A stretch of 64,000 bases of DNA from Bacillus sp. AFS098217 (GCF_002551815.1 NZ_NVPR01000038.1:79093-143092); one strand, 5' to 3'; shown: positions 26,933-36,630, counted from the stretch's first letter. Notes: generated by a model from the letters alone, not told the origin. Made by a program: numbers and translations.

Positions 26933-27845
26933 AATACGGGGTCCACTCAACTTGTTTCGCACTCTCAAATCGCTTTTCCACATCCGGCCAATTCACAACA
27001 TTCCACCAATTTTTAATGTATTCATCTTTTCTATTTTGATACTGTAAGTAATAAGCATGTTCCCACACATCAAGTACAAGTAATGGTATCGTATCCCACT
27101 GTGTAAATAGCTGATGCAGTGTACTTTGTAGAATTTCTAATCTTCCTGAACGAGGAACCCATACAAGAATTGCCCAGCCAGATCCCTCTACTTTCGATGC
27201 GGCCTCTGTAAAATGCTTTTGAAAACGTAAAAAGCTCCCAAAATCTTTCTCAATTTCTTGCGATAATGCCCCCCTTGGACTCCCGCCCCCATCTTTTTTC
27301 ATGTTATTCCAAAATATCGTGTGCAAATAATGTCCTGACCCATGAAATGCAGCTTCTCTTTCCCAATGCTTAATTAAATCAAACTGATTTGTTTTTCTTG
27401 CTTCTTCCATCATTTTCTCAGCTTTATTCAAACCTTCTACATAGCTACGATGATGTTTATCATGATGTAACATCATAATATCTCGAGAGATGTAAGGTTC
27501 CAGCGCATTATATGGATAAGGTAACGGAGGAAGCGTGTGTCCCCCAATTGGAACGGACCTTTCTGTATACGACCTTTCATACAACTCATATTGTTCATCT
27601 TCTTGCATAAAAAGTTCTTGCAAATGATGCTGGATATGTTCTACATCATCACTTATTTCATACATAAATGCAGCATCTGTCTCATATTCATTTTCTTTCA
27701 TACGTTCTAGTAGCATTTGAATCTTATAAGCAAGCATATGAACATCATACACTTCCATTGCACGGCTATCTAATACATGAAGAACACTTTCACACCAACT
27801 CTCTACTTCATGAAAGTAATCTGTAAATACACCTTGTTGACTCAT
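26931..27845 (-). CDS. Fe/Mn superoxide dismutase with long N-terminal extension
   Basis: A 304-residue protein, about 100 longer than a standard SOD. The extension (residues 1-95) is helical and acidic with no signal peptide. The SOD domain begins near VPIGGHTLPPLPYPY; metal ligands appear as the His in HHDKHHRSYV, the His in HYLHTIFW and DVWEHAYY (Asp and His). The family asparagine in HxNHxxFW is Leu here. It resembles the extended SodF/Sod15 type seen in cereus-group strains, some of which are spore associated. Active-site ligands are intact, but the loop is altered and activity is not certain. Confidence 0.88.
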   Translation of the reverse strand: MSQQGVFTDYFHEVESWCESVLHVLDSRAMEVYDVHMLAYKIQMLLERMKENEYETDAAFMYEISDDVEHIQHHLQELFMQEDEQYELYERSYTERSVPIGGHTLPPLPYPYNALEPYISRDIMMLHHDKHHRSYVEGLNKAEKMMEEARKTNQFDLIKHWEREAAFHGSGHYLHTIFWNNMKKDGGGSPRGALSQEIEKDFGSFLRFQKHFTEAASKVEGSGWAILVWVPRSGRLEILQSTLHQLFTQWDTIPLLVLDVWEHAYYLQYQNRKDEYIKNWWNVVNWPDVEKRFESAKQVEWTPY

Positions 27846-27917
27846 GTCACACCTCCTCGATACTATCCACTTTAACTATATTCAAATCAGGAACCTTATA
27901 TACCGCGCAGAAAAGTA

Positions 27918-27945
27918 AAAGAAGCTGAGTTTCCCCAGCTTCTTT
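27918..27945 (-). terminator. Terminator after ypuI
   Basis: AAAGAAGCTG...CAGCTTCTTT, 10-bp stem about 60 nt past the ypuI stop. Confidence 0.65.
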
Positions 27946-28003
27946 ACGTTATTTCACACCTTTTTGGTATATCTCAAAATCATGTATAACCTTCAGCTTC
28001 ACA

Positions 28004-28495
28004 TTAATATTTGTGCAGCATCTTTGTTTGATAATCTGTTTCATAATATTCCAATTCCTCACGCATCGTCTGGAATTTACCTTCTAATTCCTTCATTATT
28101 TTTTCCATGGAGTAAGGCGGTGTCTGTTGAAAAACAATGGAGTTTTTTCCCGTATATGCAGAACGGCTATTTTCATACCACTGATCACTTTTTGGCGAGA
28201 AAAATTCAGCAATCACTTGATGATAAATTTTATATAATGTTTTCTCGGCGGCCGTCTTTCGAAATGGTTGACTATTTAGTAAAACTAGACATGCATCCAG
28301 TCCTTCTTCACAGAATACAAGAAGCCTCCTTATTGATGCCAACAATTCCTCATAATAATGTTTATCACCTGCTGGTGTCTCTTCCAGTAACGAAGGTAGT
28401 GAATGGTAATTCGCATAATTCGTTATTAAAGTAATCACTTCTTCTAAAAATACTGAAATCTGTTCTGTTTGATTTTCAACCATCGAATTAGACAT
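28004..28495 (-). CDS. ypuI: YpuI-like protein (DUF3907 type)
   Basis: A 163-residue, mainly helical cytoplasmic protein with aromatic-rich motifs (EFFSPKSDQWYENSRSAYTG). It matches YpuI in position upstream of dacB, with the SOD gene inserted between. No signal peptide, membrane segment or catalytic motif is seen. Function is unknown. Start ATG at 28495 is preceded by GGGGAG-like AAAGGGGAGAAAAGG. Confidence 0.8.
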   Translation of the reverse strand: MSNSMVENQTEQISVFLEEVITLITNYANYHSLPSLLEETPAGDKHYYEELLASIRRLLVFCEEGLDACLVLLNSQPFRKTAAEKTLYKIYHQVIAEFFSPKSDQWYENSRSAYTGKNSIVFQQTPPYSMEKIMKELEGKFQTMREELEYYETDYQTKMLHKY

Positions 28496-28518
28496 ATCCT
28501 TTTCTCCCCTTTGCTATT

Positions 28519-28908
28519 TTACACAATTTCTACTTGTTTATTTTTATGTAATTCCGTCAGTATCTCTTGTACTTTCATCACTGTTTTATCATCAAAATAT
28601 TGCTGAAAATCCTCTACCATATTCATGTACACACGCTTCTGTCCGACAAGCTCCTTATTTTTGACCAAACAAGTAAGAGCAACAATATCACGTAAATATA
28701 TGTCTTGTTCTTCTATTTTAAAAACTGGATTTCCTTCAAAAGGAGTAATTTCTTCTAAAATTTCTTCAAAATAACGGACGTATAATACAGAAAGATTTTT
28801 CTTTTGATCATTCACTATATATGTAACTTCAGATCTATTAAAAAAATCTTCAGATGTATTAGGTTGTGCTTTTTCTAACTCATATCCCGCATAACCTATT
28901 ATAATCAT
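28519..28908 (-). CDS. Hypothetical cytoplasmic protein
   Basis: A 129-residue soluble protein, mixed strands and helices (SEVTYIVNDQKKNLSVLYVRYFEEIL), ending in a helix with acidic residues. It lies 23 nt upstream of ypuI on the same strand, so it is probably cotranscribed. The start follows AGAGGGAAAGTGG. I recognise no family. Confidence 0.65.
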   Translation of the reverse strand: MIIIGYAGYELEKAQPNTSEDFFNRSEVTYIVNDQKKNLSVLYVRYFEEILEEITPFEGNPVFKIEEQDIYLRDIVALTCLVKNKELVGQKRVYMNMVEDFQQYFDDKTVMKVQEILTELHKNKQVEIV

Positions 28909-29122
28909 CCACTTTCCCTCTCTTCCTTCTTTTGCTTTATTCTAACTCATTTTCTGAATAAATAAAATATTTTCCGATGTCTCCCTTAGTAAAGATCATA
29001 CAAAATCTCATTTTTATATAAAAAATAGCTTTAGTATACTTTAATTTACCTTTTTATTTTCCTTGAAGTTTGTCATAATAATATTATTGTCTCAGTTTTT
29101 TTACACAAGGAGAGTTGTAGTT

Positions 29123-31699
29123 ATGTCGTTTTCATGGAAACGTTTCTTACAAATAGGGAAAATTATTTTTCCATTTGTTGTATTAACCATTGTATTCTTT
29201 CAAGCTCGAAAAGAACTATCAGGTATTTCATTTCGTGAAGCGATTGAAACAATTAAAAACATTCCAACTGGAGGAGTTTTTTTAGCGATTACACTTGGTG
29301 CATTTGCTGTATCAACAATGTTCTTTTATGACTTTGTCATGCTTCGTTATTTAAAAGCAGATATACCCGTGCAAAAAATCTTCCGTGTTTCATGGACAGC
29401 CAACACATTAAATGGATTTCTTGGTTTTGGTGGCCTTGTTGGAGCAGGTATACGAACAATGTTATATCGGCCCTATGTAAAAGAGAGTGGCAAGCTTATT
29501 AAAAGCATTGCTTGGATGACAACTGCTTTTATTAATGGATTAGCTATCCTCTCATTTCTCGGCCTTATCGGAATATTAGATACACGTTTTATTCTGCATG
29601 AAAAACCTTGGTTATGGCCTGTACTCATCTTTTTTGCTCTTTTTGTACCGATATATATTGGATTTTCCAAAATTAAAAGTCGAAAACAGCAACCTGCCGA
29701 AGGACAAGAAGAGGAGAAAAATCCAACCATTCTATATTCAATTGTTTCTTTAGTGGAATGGCTCTCTGCCGGTATTGTCATGTATGTTATTTTAATATTA
29801 TTTGGAATTGACATCGATTTCCAGAAGTTTTTAGGGGTTTATGTCATTGCAGCATTAGCTGGAGTTGTTAGTCTTGTACCAGGTGGTCTCGGTTCATTTG
29901 ACCTTGTCTTTTTAACCGGTTTGGGACAATATGGTATCGATACAGGCGTATTATTACCCGCAATGTTATTATACCGCCTCGTGTACTATATTTTACCATT
30001 TTGCCTTGGTTTAATTTTTGCTGCTTTTGAAATGACAGGAGCTGCTCTTAAAAAGATTGAGGATAAGCCATTTATTGCACCTGCCTTAGAAACAACAGGT
30101 GTCATTTGGACCTTACAACGTGATTTCTTAGGAAAATTAGGCTCATGGGCATCCGCTGCTCTAACCGTCTTTGCTGGCTTAATGGTTATCTTATCAACCA
30201 TTTTACCAACAAGTGTAAACCGTGCTCATGCATTACATATTTTAGCTCCAAAACATTTGATTCAAATTTCTTTTAGTTTGTCGTTAACATTTGGTATCCT
30301 TCTCCTTATTCTATCAAGAGGCATCTACTACGGAACGAAACGTTCCTACTATATGACGATTGTTTCTTTAATTGGAGCTGCCATTTTTAACACACTAAAA
30401 GGGATTGACATTGAAGAAACTTTTATATTACTCATTGTACTCGCTGTACTATATATGCTTCGTAAAAGATTTGTACGTGAGAAAATGGAAGTTTCACTTT
30501 CTGATGTAGTAAAAGCCATAATATTTTCACTACTAATATTATACTTGTACAAAAACTTAGGTATTTTATTCGCTGGAGCAAAAGAAGCTTTCAAACCAGA
30601 TTTTGTTGTCCGCAACATTACACAGGTAAAACGAAGTGCACTTTCAGCTGCTTTCTTTGTTCCAACCTTTTTACTCATCGGTTCTCTTATCGCGAATCGC
30701 TACCGTAGTGTATTTCCTGGGCAACCAGCAAACGATAAACGTTTGCAAAATTTCTTAGATGAACATGGGGGAAATGTACTAAGTCATTTAGGGTTTTTAG
30801 GAGATAAACAATTCTTCTTTAGTAGTGATGGAAAAGCACTTCTTTTATTTTCAACAACTGGAAAACGACTTGTTGTACTTGGTGACCCAATTGGAGATCC
30901 TTCTGCTTTCCGTACCGTACTACAAGAATTTTTAGCTGCAGCGGATCGATTTGGGTATATTTGCGTCTTCTATCAAATTGAAAGTAAATGGATGAGCTTA
31001 TATCATGATTTTGGCTATAACTTCTTTAAACTCGGTGAAGAAGCCGTTGTTGATTTAAATACGTTTACGATATCGGGGAAAAAGCGCGCTGGATTACGAG
31101 CTACTTTTAATCGTTTTGAACGTGAAGGCTATACATTTGCTATTCATCAACCACCATTTTCAGACGAGTTATACGAAGAGCTAAAAAAAGTATCAGATGC
31201 TTGGCTTGATGGAAAAAAAGAAAAGGGCTTTTCTCTTGGATACTTTGATCGTGAATATATAAGCCGTGCTCCTATCGCTACTTTATCTGATGCTGAAGGT
31301 AAAATCATTGCATTTACAACGTTTATGCCAGTTTATCAAAGTGGTATCCTTTCTGTTGATTTAATGCGATACTATCCTGATGCACCTGGTGGAATTATGG
31401 ATGCAATCTTTATTCATTTATTCCAATGGGCAAAAGAAAACGATTATCACTCCTTTAATATCGGTATGGCCCCGCTCTCTAATGTTGGCTTATCAACACA
31501 ATCGTTTTGGTCTGAACGAGTTGCTGCAGCGATTTTCAACAATGTCCGTTATACGTATAGTTTCAGTGGATTGCGACATTTTAAAGAAAAATACAAACCT
31601 GCATGGAGCGGAAAATATTTAGCCTTTCGGAAAAATCACTCTTTACCGATTACAATGCTTGCCGTAACGAAATTAATAGGAAAACGAAAAAACAGCTAG
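29123..31699 (+). CDS. mprF: Phosphatidylglycerol lysyltransferase MprF
   Basis: An 858-residue bifunctional membrane protein. The N-terminal half has about 14 hydrophobic helices forming the flippase (for example TLNGFLGFGGLVGAGIRT and GVVSLVPGGLGSFDLVFL), and the C-terminal roughly 330 residues (from about 545) form the GNAT-fold synthase that uses Lys-tRNA to lysinylate phosphatidylglycerol (KKRAGLRATFNRFEREGY...). This raises surface charge and resistance to cationic peptides. Start 29123 follows AAGGAGAG with 8-nt spacing; the frame is open 20 codons upstream without a ribosome site. Confidence 0.94.
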   Translation: MSFSWKRFLQIGKIIFPFVVLTIVFFQARKELSGISFREAIETIKNIPTGGVFLAITLGAFAVSTMFFYDFVMLRYLKADIPVQKIFRVSWTANTLNGFLGFGGLVGAGIRTMLYRPYVKESGKLIKSIAWMTTAFINGLAILSFLGLIGILDTRFILHEKPWLWPVLIFFALFVPIYIGFSKIKSRKQQPAEGQEEEKNPTILYSIVSLVEWLSAGIVMYVILILFGIDIDFQKFLGVYVIAALAGVVSLVPGGLGSFDLVFLTGLGQYGIDTGVLLPAMLLYRLVYYILPFCLGLIFAAFEMTGAALKKIEDKPFIAPALETTGVIWTLQRDFLGKLGSWASAALTVFAGLMVILSTILPTSVNRAHALHILAPKHLIQISFSLSLTFGILLLILSRGIYYGTKRSYYMTIVSLIGAAIFNTLKGIDIEETFILLIVLAVLYMLRKRFVREKMEVSLSDVVKAIIFSLLILYLYKNLGILFAGAKEAFKPDFVVRNITQVKRSALSAAFFVPTFLLIGSLIANRYRSVFPGQPANDKRLQNFLDEHGGNVLSHLGFLGDKQFFFSSDGKALLLFSTTGKRLVVLGDPIGDPSAFRTVLQEFLAAADRFGYICVFYQIESKWMSLYHDFGYNFFKLGEEAVVDLNTFTISGKKRAGLRATFNRFEREGYTFAIHQPPFSDELYEELKKVSDAWLDGKKEKGFSLGYFDREYISRAPIATLSDAEGKIIAFTTFMPVYQSGILSVDLMRYYPDAPGGIMDAIFIHLFQWAKENDYHSFNIGMAPLSNVGLSTQSFWSERVAAAIFNNVRYTYSFSGLRHFKEKYKPAWSGKYLAFRKNHSLPITMLAVTKLIGKRKNS

Positions 31700-31718
31700 A
31701 ATTCTAGCTGTTTTTTCG
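31685..31718. terminator. Bidirectional terminator between mprF and its convergent neighbour
   Basis: CGAAAAAACAGCTAGAATTC forms a perfect palindrome with its other half, 34 bp in total; it includes the stop codon of mprF. Confidence 0.88.
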
Positions 31719-32468
31719 TTTCTGAACTTGTATGACAAACTCTTTTTCGTACTTTTTACCATTTAAATAAAAAGTACCCCATATTTTATACATTCCTTCT
31801 TCCGGAAATGTAATACGATATTGTAATTGTTCGTCTTCATTGGTAGGAACTGCATATAAAAAATGCTCTCTCTTTTCATCAACAATATAAAGAGCCGCAT
31901 GTTCTCCTGTATCAGAATTAAATTTCACCCTTTCTCCTTTCTTCATCTGAAATTGGAATGTTAATGTAGCAGCTTCATTTGGATGCAGGGCCCCAAATAA
32001 AAGAGACATTTGATAGTCACCAATTTTTTTTGTAAGTACAGTGTCTGCAACTAGACTTTTTTGTTTTTTCTTGTCGTCTTCCCCAAAATCTTTCTTAGAA
32101 AATGATTGCTCTGTCTTCTCACGATCTTCATATAAGAAAATGGTATAAGCGGTATCTTTCGCTATACCCGGAGACAATTTATATGAGCCATTACCAGTAA
32201 ATGTAGGTTTTTTTTGCTGCATTCCTTTCAACTGTTCGTCTACAATAATCGCTCGAATCTGATCATTCACTCCACGAACCTCATTGTTATTTTTATTGAA
32301 CAATTGAAAGCTAATGTCTACTTTTTCATTTCCTTTTCTATTTTTTATATCCCATTTTACCTCTCGAATATCCCCTGTTGTTTCTGTCGTTCCTTTATAC
32401 TTTTGCATGTAGAATCCACCAGCTACAATAAATAGTAAAGCAATTAGCCCAATGACAAGATTTTTCAA
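31704..32468 (-). CDS. Secreted or membrane-anchored beta-rich protein of unknown function
   Basis: About 254 residues with TTG start behind AGGTGA (an ATG 15 nt upstream is the alternative). An N-terminal hydrophobic helix (NLVIGLIALLFIVAGGFYM) anchors the protein; no lipobox is present. The rest is beta-strand rich with a late module (YRITFPEEGMYKIWGTFYLNGKKYEKEFVIQV) similar in feel to YtkA/FixH-like extracytoplasmic domains. The central DDKKKQKS linker is charged. I infer an extracytoplasmic role; the family is not certain. Confidence 0.7.
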   Translation of the reverse strand: MKNLVIGLIALLFIVAGGFYMQKYKGTTETTGDIREVKWDIKNRKGNEKVDISFQLFNKNNNEVRGVNDQIRAIIVDEQLKGMQQKKPTFTGNGSYKLSPGIAKDTAYTIFLYEDREKTEQSFSKKDFGEDDKKKQKSLVADTVLTKKIGDYQMSLLFGALHPNEAATLTFQFQMKKGERVKFNSDTGEHAALYIVDEKREHFLYAVPTNEDEQLQYRITFPEEGMYKIWGTFYLNGKKYEKEFVIQVQKRKNS

Positions 32469-32936
32469 ACAATCACCTGCCATACTTTTTATAAATTATG
32501 ACACAATTATTGCACCTATCTCTGCAAACAGAATATTGTTATACATCCATTCTATTTTTTCGTATAAATATCCTCTGTAAAATAAAGGAAAATGGTCACC
32601 AAAAGAAAAATTCACCATAAATAGTGAATTAAATAACAAACTATTGAAAACAGTATACTCTGTATATACTACAAACAAGAAAAAGATTTTAACTAACTTT
32701 AGGTAAGAAATCTTCCTCCTCACTTTGCGCAAAAATGATGAAGTGTTCTTTGACAAGTGATTATACAAAGTTGAGTAGATAAATAAAATGCGAAAACTAA
32801 GCACCCCCCTTCTGCTCGTAAAATAATCAAGGTATCGAAAGAATCTCATCCCTCTAAGTAGTTCACTTGGTAGGATTCCTAGTGTATAATGCAAATGATG
32901 TTAATTTATATCTATACATAACAAGGAGGTTTTTTT
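32469..32936. other. Intergenic region of about 470 bp with a probable deoD promoter
   Basis: No convincing gene. Near the right end TTCACT, a 17-bp spacer and TATAAT (32884-32889) form a probable promoter for deoD; AAGGAGG precedes its ATG. A minus-strand frame at 32496-32894 has no ribosome site or recognisable composition. Some A/T-rich dyads are present, which I cannot interpret. Confidence 0.5.
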
Positions 32937-33644
32937 ATGAGCGTTCATATTGAAGCAAAACAAGGCGAGATTGCTGAATCTATTTTATTACCTGGCGATC
33001 CATTACGTGCAAAGTATATTGCAGAAACATTTTTAGAGGATGTAACTTGCTATAACAACGTGCGTGGCATGTTAGGTTTCACTGGAACTTATAAAGGAAA
33101 GCGTGTCTCCGTTCAAGGTACAGGCATGGGTGTTCCTTCTATTTCTATTTATGTTAACGAATTAATCCAAAGCTATGGAGTGAAAAACTTAATTCGCGTA
33201 GGTACATGTGGCGCAATTCAAAAAGATGTAAAAGTACGCGATGTTATTATCGCAATGACAGCTTGTACAGATTCTAATATGAATCGTTTAATATTCCCAG
33301 GGTTTGATTTTGCACCAGCTGCAAACTTCGATCTTTTAAAGAAAGCATATGATGCTGGAACAGAAAAAGGATTACACGTTCGCGTTGGTAATGTCTTAAC
33401 AGCAGATGTGTTCTACCGCGAGAGTATGGACATGGTTAAAAAGTTAGGTGAGTACGGTGTATTAGCAGTAGAAATGGAAACAACTGCCCTTTATACATTA
33501 GCAGCAAAATACGGCGTAAACGCATTATCTGTATTAACTGTAAGTGACCATATCTTCACTGGAGAAGAAACAACATCTGAAGAGCGTCAAACTACATTTA
33601 ACGAAATGATTGAAATCGCTTTAGATGCTGCAATTCAACAGTAA
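32937..33644 (+). CDS. deoD: Purine-nucleoside phosphorylase DeoD
   Basis: A 235-residue hexameric-type PNP that phosphorolyses purine nucleosides. Motifs: [11 protein letters not shown] (phosphate contact) near 20-30, [17 protein letters not shown] near 62-78, RVGTCGAIQ near 87-95 and [16 protein letters not shown] near 178-193, as well as SDHIFTGEE with the catalytic Asp near 203-211. AAGGAGG precedes the ATG. A hairpin follows the stop. Confidence 0.96.
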   Translation: MSVHIEAKQGEIAESILLPGDPLRAKYIAETFLEDVTCYNNVRGMLGFTGTYKGKRVSVQGTGMGVPSISIYVNELIQSYGVKNLIRVGTCGAIQKDVKVRDVIIAMTACTDSNMNRLIFPGFDFAPAANFDLLKKAYDAGTEKGLHVRVGNVLTADVFYRESMDMVKKLGEYGVLAVEMETTALYTLAAKYGVNALSVLTVSDHIFTGEETTSEERQTTFNEMIEIALDAAIQQ

Positions 33645-33649
33645 TATGC

Positions 33650-33685
33650 AAAAGAACTTGTCATACGTCTGGCGAGTTCTTTTTG
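33650..33685 (+). terminator. Terminator of deoD
   Basis: AAAGAACT, a 16-nt loop region, then AGTTCTTTTTG, with a T tract, shortly past the stop. Confidence 0.65.
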
Positions 33686-33847
33686 TCATATATAAAATGA
33701 AAATACAATTCAACTTCATTAACAATTTATATGACTTTTTACAAAAAACTACTCCAGAGCGGGACAGATTTTCAATTCCTATTTTCTTTTGACGTTTGTT
33801 ATAATAAAGAAAATATTTATACAAGTACTCTTTTATGAGGTGAAAAA

Positions 33848-35665
33848 GTGAAAAAAAGAAGTATCGTCTTTAAACTATTTTTATTAACAGCAGCACTATT
33901 TACTATTACTTTTCTCCTTTTTTTCATTGGACAATCGCTATATTTAGAAAAATTTTATATCGATAAAAAAGTAAAAACCGTCCAAACTGCTTTTGAAAAG
34001 TTTTTATCAAATTATAAAAAAAGTGATGGTTCATTTGAAGAAACAAGAAAATTGAAACAAGAGTTTCACGAAAAAACCAATGCTGACATCGTTTTTTTAG
34101 ACCGCAACGGAATTATAAAAGATGAAAATAATTATTATATTGAAATTGTTGATACTACATCTAATAAAACATTTTCGATTCCACTTAACAATATTTTAAC
34201 GATAGATGAATACAATAAATTCATGAACTTACAGCTAAAAAATAATGTTCTTATTCAAGTAACAGGAATTTTAAAAGACAATATAATTATCCCTGCTCGA
34301 ATTGGAACCTCCTATAATTCATGGCAAAATGATAATCTTATATCTGACTTTAAACTATTTAATATTGATTTACCAAAATCTCAGAACAACAAGTATTCCA
34401 AAACTCCAACACTTCACTTTGATACATTTGAAGGGGTTATTTCTAAAATACACCTTCCTTCAAAAAATGAGATTCGCCTTGCAAATAATTTAGAGATATT
34501 ACAAGCTGCTCAGCACTTGGGATTATCTATCGTGCTTGGTCAAACGGATCCAAACAAATTAACTACTTATACAATAGGTGGCGAAGATGAAGTTAAAAGT
34601 CAAATTTTTGTACAACCTATTATTGAAAACAAAGAAATTAAAGAATTTGCTTTTGCAATGACTTCCTTACAGCCTGTCGATGAAGCAATGCTCGTTTTAA
34701 AAGATTATTACGTCTATGCATTAATCATCGTATTTTTTGTTATCATTTTGCTATCCTTTTATTATTCAAAAATCATTGTTAAGCCACTTATAAAAATGAA
34801 TCGTGTTACAAAAAAAATGGCTAATTTTGATTTTAGTGAAAAATTACCTGTTTCAGCAGATGATGAAATCGGTGGTTTATCTAATAGTATTAATACACTA
34901 TCTGTAAACTTAAAAGACCGAATTGACCGATTAAATGTCGCAAATGCGAAATTACAACAAGATATCGAACGAGAACGCCAATTAGAAAGAACTCGAAAAG
35001 AATTTATTTCTGGTGTATCTCATGAATTAAAAACACCGCTAAGCGTTATTAGAAGTTTTGCAGAAGGCATTAAAGATGGTGTCAGCAAAGATACCACATA
35101 CTATACAGACGTTATTTTAGAAGAGACAGAAAATATGAATCGACTCATCGTTGAAATGCTGGAACTAGCAAAATTAGAATCTGGCACGTATAAATTAGAA
35201 ATGACTGCCTTTTCCATTGGTGAACTTGTTCAGCAAGTATATACAAAGCTATTATTTAGTGTGGAGGAAAAACACTTACAAGTAGAGATTGATGCAAATC
35301 CTTCTATATATGTCGAAGCAAATCGAAATCGTATTGAACAAGTTGTTGTGAATTTACTCAGCAATGCCATCCGCTATACACCTGATGGTAAAGAAATCAG
35401 TATTCGCGTTATAGAGAAAGAAGATAAAGTAAAAGTAGAAATTGAAAACACTGGTAATCCAATTCCAGATGAAAGCTTACAAAAAATATGGGATCGCTTC
35501 TATCGTCTAGACGCCTCACGAAGCCGCCATACTGGAGGAACTGGACTTGGTCTATCTATTGTAAAAAACATTTTAGAACTTCACCGTGCCAACTACGGTG
35601 TGTATAACACCGATGATAGTGTTGTGTTTTATTTCGATTTACAAAAAGTAAAAGAAGTCAAATAA
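33848..35665 (+). CDS. Sensor histidine kinase without an adjacent response regulator
   Basis: A 605-residue kinase. Two membrane helices (about 9-31 and 289-311) enclose a roughly 255-residue extracytoplasmic sensor of unrecognised type. The cytoplasmic part has a HAMP linker (SKIIVKPLIKMNRVTKKMANFDF), HELKTP with phosphoacceptor His392, the N-box NLLSNAIRYTPDG, and GTGLGLSIVKNI. All kinase motifs are intact. GTG start follows GAGGTG. The 203 bp upstream and the region downstream hold no receiver-domain gene, so its partner is elsewhere or lost. It resembles VanS/PhoR-type kinases. Confidence 0.88.
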   Translation: MKKRSIVFKLFLLTAALFTITFLLFFIGQSLYLEKFYIDKKVKTVQTAFEKFLSNYKKSDGSFEETRKLKQEFHEKTNADIVFLDRNGIIKDENNYYIEIVDTTSNKTFSIPLNNILTIDEYNKFMNLQLKNNVLIQVTGILKDNIIIPARIGTSYNSWQNDNLISDFKLFNIDLPKSQNNKYSKTPTLHFDTFEGVISKIHLPSKNEIRLANNLEILQAAQHLGLSIVLGQTDPNKLTTYTIGGEDEVKSQIFVQPIIENKEIKEFAFAMTSLQPVDEAMLVLKDYYVYALIIVFFVIILLSFYYSKIIVKPLIKMNRVTKKMANFDFSEKLPVSADDEIGGLSNSINTLSVNLKDRIDRLNVANAKLQQDIERERQLERTRKEFISGVSHELKTPLSVIRSFAEGIKDGVSKDTTYYTDVILEETENMNRLIVEMLELAKLESGTYKLEMTAFSIGELVQQVYTKLLFSVEEKHLQVEIDANPSIYVEANRNRIEQVVVNLLSNAIRYTPDGKEISIRVIEKEDKVKVEIENTGNPIPDESLQKIWDRFYRLDASRSRHTGGTGLGLSIVKNILELHRANYGVYNTDDSVVFYFDLQKVKEVK

Positions 35666-35772
35666 TTTGTCTCAATTTCACTAGGAGTTCACATGGAATT
35701 CACACTCTCCCTTTATAGTAGTAACCAAGTTAATCCTTTCCTTTACACATATAAAAGAGGAGAGTGCGTGAA

Positions 35773-36303
35773 ATGAAACAAGCAGGACAACCTATTCAAA
35801 ACGAAAAACAATTAGAAAAAATCAAAAATATACTTTTACAATCTTCGAAACGTGATGGCTTATTATTCGTATTAGCTGTAAATTCGGGCCTAAAAGTAAG
35901 TGAAATCTTACAATTAAAAGTCGGTGATGTGATTGATGAAAACGAAAATGTTCGCCATTCCATTTTATTTTACAATGAAAAAGTAAAGAAACATAAATGG
36001 TTTGCTGTAAACGAAGACTTACAGCACGCAATCGAAGATTACATGAAAGAACGTAAAACATGGAAAAGAAATGAACCATTGTTAAAGTCTCAAAAAGGAA
36101 CAAAATCCATTACAAGACAGCATGCATGGTACATTTTGAACAAAGCTGCAAAAGAAGTTGGTTTAGAAGGGATTAGCTCACATACACTTCGAAAAACTTG
36201 GGGATATTGTGCATACAAATCTGGTGTTGATATCGCATTTTTACAACACTTCTTTGATCACAGTACTCCATCCAAAACTTTAAAGTATATCGGTATTGCA
36301 TAA
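35773..36303 (+). CDS. Small tyrosine recombinase with a substituted box-I arginine
   Basis: A 176-residue protein that is nearly all catalytic domain. HTLRKTWGYCAY contains His137 and Arg140 and the end SKTLKYIGIA holds Tyr172; the box-III His is 163. The first Arg, expected in the TGLRxSE motif, is Lys (NSGLKVSEIL, Lys41). No N-terminal core-binding domain is present and the chain ends four residues after Tyr. It stands alone with no visible attachment sites, so it is probably a domesticated or degenerate integrase. ATG at 35773 is favoured over GTG 35764 by AGAGGAG spacing. Confidence 0.82.
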   Translation: MKQAGQPIQNEKQLEKIKNILLQSSKRDGLLFVLAVNSGLKVSEILQLKVGDVIDENENVRHSILFYNEKVKKHKWFAVNEDLQHAIEDYMKERKTWKRNEPLLKSQKGTKSITRQHAWYILNKAAKEVGLEGISSHTLRKTWGYCAYKSGVDIAFLQHFFDHSTPSKTLKYIGIA

Positions 36304-36328
36304 AAGAATACACATAGTTCTTATACAT

Positions 36329-36366
36329 AAAAAAGGGTACCAACTTTATGACTGGTAGCCTTTTTT
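36329..36366 (+). terminator. Terminator after the recombinase
   Basis: AAAAAAGGGTACCA...TGGTAGCCTTTTTT: a stem with near-complementary arms and T tract. Confidence 0.7.
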
Positions 36367-36435
36367 ATGTTTTATATTCTCTTTTCTTGTTTCTCCTATA
36401 TTGTAGTGGTACTCTAATAACAAGGGGGAGAAATT

Positions 36436-36630
36436 ATGGACACATTAACAATTGAATTACCAAAAGAAATAGCAGAAAAACTCGGTTTATTAAAACAAGC
36501 TTATCAAAAGAAAACAGGTGCTACAATCTCAGAAAGCACACTCGTTCAATCACTTATCTCCAAGGAATTTATTCAAGAAATAACTCCTTTTGATTTACAA
36601 CAGTATGTCACTGAAAAAGAACAGCGCTAA
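36436..36630 (+). CDS. Small protein, possibly ribbon-helix-helix type
   Basis: A 64-residue protein. The N-terminus DTLTIELPKEIAEKLGLLKQA resembles the beta-strand and first helix of ribbon-helix-helix DNA-binding proteins, then SESTLVQSLISKEF would be the second helix. GGGGGAG lies 8 nt before the ATG. No toxin partner is adjacent. The fold is a guess from pattern only. Confidence 0.6.
   Translation: MDTLTIELPKEIAEKLGLLKQAYQKKTGATISESTLVQSLISKEFIQEITPFDLQQYVTEKEQR

Noticed and set aside
32496-32894. 132-residue minus-strand reading frame in the deoD upstream gap
   Set aside because: No ribosome site, composition unlike neighbouring proteins, and it overlaps the likely deoD promoter; a chance frame in A/T-rich DNA.
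35773-36303. Prophage or integrative element linked to the recombinase
   Set aside because: Only one gene, no attachment repeats, no structural phage genes or composition shift nearby.
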